Positions 57,528 to 64,000 of a stretch of DNA of 64,000 bases are shown here, in pieces. Each line of letters opens with the position of its first letter. Within the stretch, counting starts at the first letter, position 1. Position numbers and translations under genes: made by a program. The notes beneath the pieces are model-generated. The model had not been told where the DNA came from. It saw only the letters and a list, made by a program, of their open reading frames with translations, and ran no database searches. Source of the stretch: Pseudomonas putida (GTDB lineage Bacteria > Pseudomonadota > Gammaproteobacteria > Pseudomonadales > Pseudomonadaceae); assembly GCF_001941965.1 (NCBI RefSeq), contig NZ_MKZO01000005.1:100825-164824 (forward strand), written 5' to 3'.

Positions 57528-58331
57528 CTACGCATCAAGCCTCAATCTGCGCCGGCGTGGCAAAGGTTGCCGGGCAATCGCGTCAAAGCGATTATTCCTG
57601 TATCGCGCCAGCTGCATATCCCGCGGCGCATCAGGGGCTTGCCGCGGGAATTGCTGCGCGCGGATTTCCCGATCGGTCATCGGCAGCCAGCTCGGCCTGC
57701 GCTGTTCGGCCATCTGGATTTTTTTTCGTCCATGGACGAACTGGCCCAGGGTGCGCCAGTGGGGGGAAGTGAAGTTTTTCGATGGCGCGAGGCCCACCAT
57801 CAGTTTGCCCCCGACCAGCGAAGCGATCGTGGTGTACATGCTGATTTCCGCAAGGTCCTTCACTGCGGATGCCTGCGGGTCGTTGATACTCAGCACGGTG
57901 ACGGCGCCTCCGATGGCCGTTCCCAGCATTCCGACCACGACGGAAGCGCCATCCAGCCCGCCCAGGGGCCCGCTGAGCGCTGGCGCCATCGACGCCCACC
58001 GATCCAGCCGGGAGCCAAGGGGAGCCCGGCGGGCCAACGGAGGAAGGATGAAGGCCAGGAGGCCATAGGCGATGGATAAACCAACGATCGACAGGCTCGC
58101 CTTGTGGATAGCCTCGGCTTTTTGCCCAGTCGGATCCAGCTGGTTGACCGGGTCGCCCCGGCAATAGGCGTAGGGGTTCAAGCCTCCCGCGCCGAACGGG
58201 CTCAACCGGTCCGGGCAGTGAAAGCGCTTCAGCAACGGGCTATAGACACGGTGGCCATTGCCCAGGTGATACCACCCCTCGGCTTCCAGGTGGTGGCTGT
58301 TGAAGCCAGGTCTTGAGAAAGGCCTGTTCAT
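57528..58331 (-). CDS. short RHS-core protein 2 with hydrophobic C-terminal part
   Basis: ATG at 58331 overlaps by one base the stop of the upstream RHS-core gene; 267 residues. Residues about 18-68 hold the RHS-associated core (GWYHLGNGHRVYSPLLKRFH then CPDRLSPF and GGLNPYAYCRGDPVNQLDPTG). After the core comes a variable part with three hydrophobic segments (SLSIVGLSIAYGLLAFILPP; ASVVVGMLGTAIGGAVTVLS; MYTTIASLVGGKLMVGL) and a very basic tail (RRRRLRLDA). There is no signal peptide and none of the YD repeats of full-length RHS proteins. Such orphan cores are common in this Pseudomonas lineage; a toxin role is possible but unshown. Confidence 0.8.
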   Translation of the reverse strand: MNRPFSRPGFNSHHLEAEGWYHLGNGHRVYSPLLKRFHCPDRLSPFGAGGLNPYAYCRGDPVNQLDPTGQKAEAIHKASLSIVGLSIAYGLLAFILPPLARRAPLGSRLDRWASMAPALSGPLGGLDGASVVVGMLGTAIGGAVTVLSINDPQASAVKDLAEISMYTTIASLVGGKLMVGLAPSKNFTSPHWRTLGQFVHGRKKIQMAEQRRPSWLPMTDREIRAQQFPRQAPDAPRDMQLARYRNNRFDAIARQPLPRRRRLRLDA

Positions 58332-59215
58332 CAATACTCGGTCGCGAAGAAGCGCGAGCTATGCTTGCGCTGCCCACGAATATTGCGGTTGATGTTCGGT
58401 AACTCTCCAATTACCGAACCTCGACTGCTGGTCGACGCAACGCTGACTATCGATCCCGAGCGCGGCGGACCCGACACATGCGAAGGAATGCTGGAAATCG
58501 GAGAAGCCGACTGCTCACGCAGCGGCGGCGTCGGTGACCGCTGAACCGGGTTGGCGGGAGGCGTGCTCGCGGGCGGCGTGACCGAGCGGAGCGGAACGGG
58601 TGTCGGGGGTGGGGAAACCGGCGGCACATACGTGACGTTCGACTCCCTGTACATCTTGTCACGCATCGCCTGAATGCGTTCGTTGAAGCGATCCTGCCGG
58701 TCCACCCTCCGCGCGAGCCAGACGCGCGTCGCGGCCGAGATGGTCGACAATGAGGTGCCTAGCCAGTTGAGGTACCTGCCCTCGGGATTGCCCAGCAGTT
58801 GCTCGACGGAACCATACATGCCGATCAGGGAACCACTGAAGCTGATATAGGTAGCCGTCAGCGGTGCGCGTTTTTGCATGGCTGGCGCCGTGCTACGCAG
58901 TGCGAAGGCCGCCAGGCTGAACAGCATCATGTTCAGCCCCAGCGACAGCAGGGGAGTGATCTTTTCTTCCCAGCGTCCGGTCGGATCCACGGCGTTCACC
59001 GGGTCACCGGAGCAGTAGGCATAGGGATTGAGCCCGCCACGCTCGAAGGGACTCCAGCGGTCCGGGCTGTGGAAACGCAACAGGGCCGGGTTGTAGGCGC
59101 GATAACCATTGCCTGGCAGATAGCACCCCCAAGGCTCGAGAGCCTGGCCGTTAAAGGCGACGCGGGTGACACCAGGCGCTGTTCGATCAGTCCGGACGGT
59201 GGGCAAAGTCGGCAT
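58331..59215 (-). CDS. short RHS-core protein 1 with proline-rich tail
   Basis: ATG at 59215, GAGG eight bases upstream; 294 residues. The RHS core lies at about 29-82 (GCYLPGNGYRAYNPALLRFH then SPDRWSPFERGGLNPYAYCSGDPVNAVDPTG). It is followed by a hydrophobic pair (LLSLGLNMMLFSLAAFALRS; TYISFSGSLIGMYGSVEQLL), a charged helix, and a long Pro/Ser/Thr-rich disordered tail (about 195-290, e.g. PPVSPPPTPVPLRSVTPP). The C-terminal parts of the two RHS proteins are unrelated to each other, the usual polymorphic-toxin pattern. First gene of a two-gene coupled unit on the minus strand, downstream of etfB across a DnaA-box-rich gap. Confidence 0.8.
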   Translation of the reverse strand: MPTLPTVRTDRTAPGVTRVAFNGQALEPWGCYLPGNGYRAYNPALLRFHSPDRWSPFERGGLNPYAYCSGDPVNAVDPTGRWEEKITPLLSLGLNMMLFSLAAFALRSTAPAMQKRAPLTATYISFSGSLIGMYGSVEQLLGNPEGRYLNWLGTSLSTISAATRVWLARRVDRQDRFNERIQAMRDKMYRESNVTYVPPVSPPPTPVPLRSVTPPASTPPANPVQRSPTPPLREQSASPISSIPSHVSGPPRSGSIVSVASTSSRGSVIGELPNINRNIRGQRKHSSRFFATEY

Positions 59216-59384
59216 GCTGAACCTCAAGCAGGTAGTCCCCTCGGGCCAACCTTACGCCTTGATCCGGCACGAGCACTACTGGCAGTTCTATCAGGTAGCC
59301 GGGGCGCCCGTTACAGCTGTGCGTTTTTTGAACAAACCCGACGAGCCCCCGCAGTTGCGAAGCAAAACCAGCTTGGCAAACATT

Positions 59385-59419
59385 TTATCCACAGCTCGAC
59401 CCACAGCTATTGTGGGCAA
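59385..59419 (+). repeat. composite DnaA-box element A
   Basis: TTATCCACA, 17 bases, then TGTGGGCAA (inverted box with two mismatches). The most diverged spacer of the four copies here. Confidence 0.65.
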
Positions 59420-59534
59420 CCCCTGCAGTAACGCGCCATGGCTGCACGCCGGCTGCACAGAAATAAACTGATCATTTTTTGGTCACTTCGCTATAGGCCT
59501 TTGAAAACCTGACCTCCAGCGGTCAGCGAACACC

Positions 59535-59569
59535 TTATCCACAAATGGGCCAACAGACTTTGTGTGAAA
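59535..59569 (+). repeat. composite DnaA-box element B
   Basis: TTATCCACA, 17 bases ending GCCAACAGACTT, then TGTGTGAAA. A perfect minus-strand DnaA box (TGTGGATAA, 59592-59600) follows 22 bases later. Confidence 0.65.
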
Positions 59570-59726
59570 CTTTTCAGGTTGCGGCTTGCGCTGTGGATAA
59601 GCTCGCAAACCTTCGATTTTTCTGGGTTATAGGACAACCGATCGTAGTTTTCGGGTAAATTGGATATTTTTTGATCAGAAAAGATAACTCGTTGATTTTA
59701 ATGATTTTATTTTTAAACCAAACAGT

Positions 59727-59761
59727 TTATCCACAGAGCAGCCAACAAGGATTGTGAGCAA
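59727..59761 (+). repeat. composite DnaA-box element C
   Basis: TTATCCACA, 17 bases with GCCAACAAGGAT, then TGTGAGCAA. It closes the right side of the AT-rich core. Confidence 0.65.
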
Positions 59762-59834
59762 CTCCTTTCGCTCAAGCTCGATCTACAGCGCGCACAATCG
59801 GAATTGAGCTGTACGATTTATGACCAGAAGCACG

Positions 59835-59857
59835 AAAGCCTTGCAGAGCAAGGCTTC
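59835..59857 (-). terminator. hairpin downstream of etfB
   Basis: On the minus strand AAGCCTTGC-TCT-GCAAGGCTT is a perfect 9-bp stem with a three-base loop followed by TCGTGCTT, 57 bases after the etfB stop. A plausible end of the dgc-etf transcript. Confidence 0.55.
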
Positions 59858-59875
59858 CAGAGGGTGACCAACATT

Positions 59876-59910
59876 TTATCCACAGAACCGCCAACAGACT
59901 TTGTGCACAA
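59876..59910 (+). repeat. composite DnaA-box element D
   Basis: TTATCCACA, 17 bases ending GCCAACAGACTT, then TGTGCACAA: the same second half as the copy at 539-573. It ends three bases from the etfB stop codon. Confidence 0.7.
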
Positions 59911-59913
59911 CGC

Positions 59914-60684
59914 TCAGCGCAGCACACCTTCTTCCACCAGCAGTTTGAGAATCGCCTCTGCGCCCGCCTGTGGACTGACATCCTTGAGCACCTGGCCACC
60001 GCCACCACTGGCCTTGGCCGTAGCCGCCTTCATACGGTCGGCGCCGCTCTTCGCCTTGATCACCTTGAGCCGCTTGGGCCGAGGCTTGGCCGGTAGCAGC
60101 TCGGCGCTGTCGAACAGTTCGTCGTCGACGATTTCCACCTCGTGAGGCGCCAGCACACCACGCCGGGCCGGACCGAAAGCGCTCTGGCGAGGCTTCGGCG
60201 CAGCGTTATCCACAGAGGCGAGAAACGGCAGGCGCACTTTCAGCCGCCTGCGCTGCCCGCGTGGCAAGGCTTGCAGCACCCGCGCAGTGCCATTGTCGAT
60301 GGATTCCACCTCGGCCAGCCCTACCACCAACGGCCAGCCCAGGCGTTCGGCCAGCAGGTACGGGAGCATCCCCGAGCCTTCGCCGGTTTCCGCCTGGCTG
60401 CCGGTCAGCACCAGTTGCGCTCCGGCATCACGCAGGTAATCACCGAGCGGTCCGAGCACATCGGCACCGGCCGGTTGTTCCAGTACCTCCAGTTTATCCA
60501 GGCCCATGCCCAGGTAGGCGCGCAAGGCTTCTTCCCGTGGGTCGCCGGCATGCAGCACCTGCAGGCTGTCGCCGGCCAGTTGCAGGCCCAGCTCGACGGC
60601 GCGGGCGTCCTGTTCGGCGCGGCGGCTGCGCCCCGAGGTGGGGTGGGCGCCGACCGATACCAGGCTGATGATCTTCGTGTTCAT
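59914..60684 (-). CDS. etfB: electron transfer flavoprotein beta-like subunit of dimethylglycine catabolism
   Basis: A 256-residue protein of the ETF alpha/beta superfamily: VGAHPTSGRSRRAEQDARAVELGLQL, LTGSQAETGEGSGMLPYLLAERLGWPLV and LPRGQRRRLKVRLPFLASV resemble the AMP/adenine-binding beta subunit, although it is diverged from the housekeeping EtfB. It lies 15 bases after etfA and last in dgcA-dgcB-etfA-etfB, so it should accept electrons from DgcAB. A perfect DnaA box is embedded in the coding sequence at 60206. Confidence 0.82.
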   Translation of the reverse strand: MNTKIISLVSVGAHPTSGRSRRAEQDARAVELGLQLAGDSLQVLHAGDPREEALRAYLGMGLDKLEVLEQPAGADVLGPLGDYLRDAGAQLVLTGSQAETGEGSGMLPYLLAERLGWPLVVGLAEVESIDNGTARVLQALPRGQRRRLKVRLPFLASVDNAAPKPRQSAFGPARRGVLAPHEVEIVDDELFDSAELLPAKPRPKRLKVIKAKSGADRMKAATAKASGGGGQVLKDVSPQAGAEAILKLLVEEGVLR

Positions 60685-60699
60685 GAGGTTGCCCTGCCC

Positions 60700-61923
60700 T
60701 TATGCCGCGTCGCGCCGGGCGCCGTTGCGGAAGTTGTCCACAGCCTCGATCAAGGCCTGGAGGATCGCCGCGCTGTCGCCGATCACCGAGAGATCGGCAC
60801 GCTTGATCATGTCGCAGCCCGGATCCATGTTGATCGCCACCACCTTGTCGCAGGCGCCGATGCCTTGCAGGTGCTGGATCGCCCCGGAGATACCCACGGC
60901 CACGTAGACCCGTGCGGTAACCCAGGTACCCGTCGCACCGACCTGGCGGTTGCGCGGCATGAAGCCGTCGTCCACCGCCACCCGCGAGGCGCCTTCGGTA
61001 GCGCCGAGGGCCACGGTGGCGCGGTGGAACAGTGCCCAGTCCTTGACCCCGTTGCCGCCGGAGACAATGAACTCGGCTTCGGCCATGGCAATGGCCGCCG
61101 GGTCCACGGCCACCGGGCCAAGGTCCTCGATGCGCGACAGGCTGCGCGCCACGCCTGTGGACAACTCCACCGGCAAGGCTTCGTGACGGGTTTCGCTGAC
61201 CGGGTCGGCGCATTCGGCAGCCGCCAGGATCAGCCGTGGCAGATTGCGTACCAGGTCCTGCTGGCCGGCGCCGGCACGGCCGCTGGAGAGCCCGTCCTTG
61301 ACCTGCCAGACCCGCGTCGCCGGGCGTTCGCCCAGGGCTGCGGCAAAGCGCCGGCCCAGTTCGCCACCACCGCTGCGGCTGTCCGGCAGCAACCAATGCC
61401 GGGGAGAAAACTGGTTATCCACAGCCCGCAGGCCCTGTACCCGTTGCTCCGGTGCATAACCCTGGAACTGTTCACCGTCGATGACCAGCAAGCGGTCGAC
61501 GCCGTTGCCGGTGAAGTTGCTTTCCTTGTGCTCGCCGAACACCACGGCGAGTACCGCACCGTCGCTGCCGGCCAGGCTGTGGGCCAAGCCAAGCAGGTCG
61601 CGGTCGTGGCTGCTCAGGCGGCCGCCGACCATGTCCGGGGCCACGGCGATGTAGAACGCCGGCGCCGTGACCTGATGCAGCGGCAGCTGCACCTCGGCCG
61701 CCGCGCTGCGCTTGCCGCTGCCGCCGCCCTGCTGGGCGCCGCTGCGGTCGATGCGCTTGACGCCATTGGGGCCGATAAAGCCGACCGCATGGGGATTCTT
61801 GCGGATGACGCCATTGGGCCCCATCCAGCTGTCCTGCTTGACCTGCATGGCCGCGTGCAGCGGGTGCAGGCGGTTACGTGCGATCCATTCGGCGCGCGGG
61901 TCGCGGCGGATAATCTCGCTCAT
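60700..61923 (-). CDS. etfA: electron transfer flavoprotein alpha-like subunit of dimethylglycine catabolism
   Basis: A 407-residue protein, longer than housekeeping EtfA (about 310), with an N-terminal extension carrying two similar segments (MGPNGVIRKNPHAVGFIGPNGVKRIDRSG). The C-terminal FAD domain has EFIVSGGNGVKDW, VGATGTWVTARVYVAVGISGAIQHLQGI and AINMDPGCDMIKRADLSVIGD. Start overlaps the dgcB stop by one base (TGATG). A perfect DnaA box lies inside at 61415. Confidence 0.88.
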   Translation of the reverse strand: MSEIIRRDPRAEWIARNRLHPLHAAMQVKQDSWMGPNGVIRKNPHAVGFIGPNGVKRIDRSGAQQGGGSGKRSAAAEVQLPLHQVTAPAFYIAVAPDMVGGRLSSHDRDLLGLAHSLAGSDGAVLAVVFGEHKESNFTGNGVDRLLVIDGEQFQGYAPEQRVQGLRAVDNQFSPRHWLLPDSRSGGGELGRRFAAALGERPATRVWQVKDGLSSGRAGAGQQDLVRNLPRLILAAAECADPVSETRHEALPVELSTGVARSLSRIEDLGPVAVDPAAIAMAEAEFIVSGGNGVKDWALFHRATVALGATEGASRVAVDDGFMPRNRQVGATGTWVTARVYVAVGISGAIQHLQGIGACDKVVAINMDPGCDMIKRADLSVIGDSAAILQALIEAVDNFRNGARRDAA

Positions 61924-63869
61924 CAGTGCACCTCCGCAGGTTCACGTTTGCTCACTGCCGGTTTGCTCGGCGCGGCACTTTCCACCAAGGCGTCGGCCAC
62001 CAGTTCGGCAAGGTCCTTGATCAGCGGACGGGGTTCGACCACGCCTTCGAGCATCGCCGTGCACTGTGGACAACCTACCGCCACCACCTCGGCGCCGGTC
62101 TCGCGGATGTCTTCCATGCGCATGTCGGGAATCCGCTGCTTGCCCGGGATGTCGGTAATCGGCGCACCGCCGCCACCACCGCAGCAACGGGAGCGGAAGC
62201 CGGAGCGTTCCATCTCCTTGACCTCGATGCCGAGGGCACGCAGCACCTGGCGCGGTGCCTCGTATTCGCCGTTGTAGCGGCCCAGGTAGCAGGGATCGTG
62301 ATAGGTCACGCTGCCGCCCTTGTGGGCATCGAGGCTCAGCTTGCCGGCGTCCAGCAGTTCGGCGATGTAGGTGCTGTGGTGCTGCACCAGGTACTCGCCG
62401 CCGAAGGCGCCGTATTCGTTCTTCAGCACATGGAAGCTGTGCGGGTCGCAGGTGACGATGCGCTGGAAGCGGTACTTCGCGAGGGTCTGGATATTGCGCC
62501 TGGCCAGGGTCTGGAAGGTGGCTTCGTCACCCAGGCGCCGGGCCACGTCGCCGCTGTCGCGTTCTTCCAGGCCGAGCACGGCGAAGTCCACGCCCGAGGC
62601 CTTCAGCACCTTGACGAAGGCGCGCAGGGTGCGTTGATTGCGCATGTCGAAGGCACCGTCGCCGACCCAGAACAGCACTTCGGTGGACTTCACCTCCGAG
62701 AGCAGGCTGAGGTTCAGGTCTGCCGCCCAGTTCATCCGCCCGCCGGGATTGAAGCCGCCCGGGTTGTCGGTGGCGATCAGGTTGTCCAGGACTTCCGCGC
62801 CCTTGTTCGGCGTGGCGCCCTTTTCCAGGGTCAGGTGGCGGCGCATGTCGACGATGGCATCGACGTGCTCGATCATCATCGGGCACTCCTCGACGCAAGC
62901 CCGGCAGGTGGTGCAGGACCACAGGGTCTCGGCGTCCACCAGGCCGTTGACGATCGGCTGGTGCGGATGGCCGCCGTGCTCGCCGATCGGCTTGCCCGGG
63001 TACGGGCTGCCGGCAAACTGCGCGTCGGTGCCGCCGGCCAGGCCGATGACCATGTCCTGGATCAGCTTCTTCGGGTTCAGCGGCTGACCGGCGGCGAAGG
63101 CCGGGCACATGGCCTCGCACTTGCCGCACTGCACGCAGGCATCGAAGCCGAGCAACTGGTTCCAGGTGAAATCCTTGGGTTTTTCCACGCCCAGGGGGGC
63201 GCTGCGGTCTTCCAGGTCCAGCGGCTTGAGGCCGGTGGAACGGCCGCCGCCGAAGCGTTCGGCGCGGCGGTGCCAGGCCAGGTGCAGGGCACCGGCGAAG
63301 GCGTGTTTCATCGGGCCGCCCCAGGTCATGCCGAGGAACAGCTCGGACACGCCCCACAGCACGCCCAACCCCAGCAGGCCGACCAGCAACCAGCCGCCGA
63401 AGCCTTCGGGGAGGATGCCGGCCACTGGCAGGGTGGCGATGAAGAACGTGGTGGAGAACACCAGCAGGCTTTTCGGCAGGCGCATCCACGGGCCTTTCGA
63501 CAGGCGCGACGGCGGGTCGAGGCGGCGCTTGAAGACGAACAGGGCGCCGCAGAACATCAGGACCGTGGCGGCCAGCAGGGCGTAGCCAAGGATCTTGCTG
63601 TGCAGCCCGAAGCCGTGGACAACGATGGCCAGGACGGCGGAGAGCACGAAGCCGCCGGCGGTGGCCACGTGGGTTTTCGACATGTACTTGTCGCGTTCCA
63701 CCACATGGTGGAGATCGACCAGGTAGCGCCGCGGCATGGCCAGCAGGCCGGCCAGCAGGTTGACCGGCGAAGGCCGGCCCTGGCGCCACATCCGCACGCG
63801 CCGCACGGCGCCGAGCACGGCCAGGCCGAGGGCGGCGAACAGCAGGATGGGGAGGATAACGTTCAGCAT
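61923..63869 (-). CDS. dgcB: dimethylglycine catabolism Fe-S protein DgcB
   Basis: ATG at 63869 (MLNVILPILLFAALGLAVLG), 648 residues. Five or six N-terminal membrane helices (about 1-240), two 4Fe-4S motifs (CVQCGKCEAMCPAF and CTTCRACVEECPMM) and two C-terminal CCG-type domains (HDPCYLGRYN; RCCGGGGGAP; GCPQCTAML). The layout is that of membrane-bound heterodisulfide-reductase-like proteins that pass electrons between a flavoenzyme and an ETF or the quinone pool. With DgcA it converts dimethylglycine to sarcosine. Confidence 0.92.
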   Translation of the reverse strand: MLNVILPILLFAALGLAVLGAVRRVRMWRQGRPSPVNLLAGLLAMPRRYLVDLHHVVERDKYMSKTHVATAGGFVLSAVLAIVVHGFGLHSKILGYALLAATVLMFCGALFVFKRRLDPPSRLSKGPWMRLPKSLLVFSTTFFIATLPVAGILPEGFGGWLLVGLLGLGVLWGVSELFLGMTWGGPMKHAFAGALHLAWHRRAERFGGGRSTGLKPLDLEDRSAPLGVEKPKDFTWNQLLGFDACVQCGKCEAMCPAFAAGQPLNPKKLIQDMVIGLAGGTDAQFAGSPYPGKPIGEHGGHPHQPIVNGLVDAETLWSCTTCRACVEECPMMIEHVDAIVDMRRHLTLEKGATPNKGAEVLDNLIATDNPGGFNPGGRMNWAADLNLSLLSEVKSTEVLFWVGDGAFDMRNQRTLRAFVKVLKASGVDFAVLGLEERDSGDVARRLGDEATFQTLARRNIQTLAKYRFQRIVTCDPHSFHVLKNEYGAFGGEYLVQHHSTYIAELLDAGKLSLDAHKGGSVTYHDPCYLGRYNGEYEAPRQVLRALGIEVKEMERSGFRSRCCGGGGGAPITDIPGKQRIPDMRMEDIRETGAEVVAVGCPQCTAMLEGVVEPRPLIKDLAELVADALVESAAPSKPAVSKREPAEVH

Positions 63870-63871
63870 GG

Positions 63872-63889
63872 GAAGCTCCCACAGGGTCC
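63872..63889. repeat. REP remnant before dgcB
   Basis: GAAGCTCCCACAGGGTCC matches the inner half of a REP arm (AGCTCCCACAGGGTCC) without the GCTGGCAAGCC part. It sits directly upstream of the dgcB start codon, where the ribosome binding site lies. Confidence 0.5.
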
Positions 63890-63915
63890 GTGCCGCTCTC
63901 TCGATCAAGGTCCGA

Positions 63916-64000
63916 TCAGAAGTCCTTGCACAGGCGCAAGGCGTCGTAGATCGCCGCATGGGTATTGCGCTGCGCCACGCAGTCGCCGATGCGGTACAGC
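63916..64000 (-). CDS. dgcA: dimethylglycine demethylation protein DgcA, C-terminal end (cut by window edge)
   Basis: Only the last 28 codons are inside the window: LYRIGDCVAQRNTHAAIYDA then LRLCKDF and TGA at 63916-63918. The C-terminus with RIGDC...AAIYDALRL is that of NADH:flavin oxidoreductase/trimethylamine dehydrogenase-type proteins, as expected for DgcA upstream of dgcB. Confidence 0.8.
   Translation of the reverse strand, partial: LYRIGDCVAQRNTHAAIYDALRLCKDF

Larger units (their letters stand above)
59216..59913. other. AT-rich gap with DnaA-box cluster
   Basis: The largest non-coding stretch of the window (698 bp). It contains five perfect DnaA boxes (59385, 59535, 59592 on the minus strand, 59727, 59876), four of them in the composite 35-bp element, and an AT-rich core at about 59615-59730 far below the surrounding GC content. 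No confident coding frame. Confidence 0.7.

Noticed and set aside
59214..59471. 85-codon plus-strand frame starting at the same CATG as the first RHS gene
   Set aside because: It runs through a DnaA-box element, has no recognisable pattern, and its start coincides with the opposite-strand ATG. Possible as an immunity gene but unsupported.

Overview
The window is a chromosomal segment of a high-GC gamma-proteobacterium, almost certainly a Pseudomonas of the fluorescens/putida lineage rather than P. aeruginosa. The evidence is a set of textbook Pseudomonas neighbourhoods (dipA-aceF-aceE-glnE-waaFCGP, glyA-soxBDAG-purU, gbcA/gbcB, dgcAB-etfAB) together with many copies of the REP palindrome built on GAGCTGGCTTGCCAGCGAT, typical of that lineage. 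No rRNA, tRNA, prophage, insertion sequence or CRISPR array was seen.

Layout. 1-7.3 kb: the end of a RarD/EamA permease, a GcvR-like ACT protein, malate synthase G, a stand-alone response regulator, and a cyclic-nucleotide/CBS/nucleotidyltransferase protein translationally coupled to a DEDDh exonuclease. 7.3-13 kb: an iron cell-surface signalling unit (ECF sigma, FecR-type anti-sigma, TonB transducer-receptor, PepSY membrane protein, 51-aa membrane protein) preceded by a Fur-box-like sequence. 13-19 kb: a DUF2780 exported protein, a YihG-like acyltransferase, a RimB/Zn-protease-family exported protein, and creB-creC-creD. 19-31 kb: glutathione transferase, MsrA, a DipA-type c-di-GMP phosphodiesterase, aceF, aceE and, divergently, glnE. 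31-38.2 kb: an unbroken LPS inner-core operon (two heptosyltransferases, one glucosyltransferase and four kinase-fold proteins, the last with two kinase lobes). 38.4-48.8 kb: fdhA, purU, soxG, soxA, soxD, soxB, glyA, and the divergent threonine aldolase gene. 48.9-54.6 kb: two chemoreceptors flanking a zapA/TIGR02449 pair, then a frameshifted membrane protein. 54.6-57.3 kb: gbcB and gbcA. 57.5-59.2 kb: two overlapping short RHS-core proteins. 59.2-64 kb: an AT-rich stretch with a DnaA-box cluster, then etfB, etfA, dgcB and the 3' end of dgcA.

How it works together. The right third encodes nearly all of glycine betaine catabolism: GbcAB makes dimethylglycine, DgcAB with its ETF makes sarcosine, SoxBDAG makes glycine, GlyA makes serine, and FdhA and PurU handle the one-carbon by-products. 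LtaE adds a threonine-to-glycine route, and malate synthase at the left end consumes glyoxylate. The waa genes build the LPS core, and the FecIR/TonB block serves iron uptake.

The most interesting non-coding signal is a fixed-geometry repeat: a perfect DnaA box TTATCCACA, exactly 17 bp, then an inverted degenerate box TGTGNNCAA-like. Four copies lie in the AT-rich gap at 59.4-59.9 kb and one at 539-573, with a related decayed copy at 652-686. Other signals are paired GntR-type palindromes between aceE and glnE, phased C-tracts (G-quadruplex-capable on the opposite strand) before two genes, and an inverted repeat that ends 4 bases before the creB start. Positional claims about other Pseudomonas genomes come from memory and are marked as inference.
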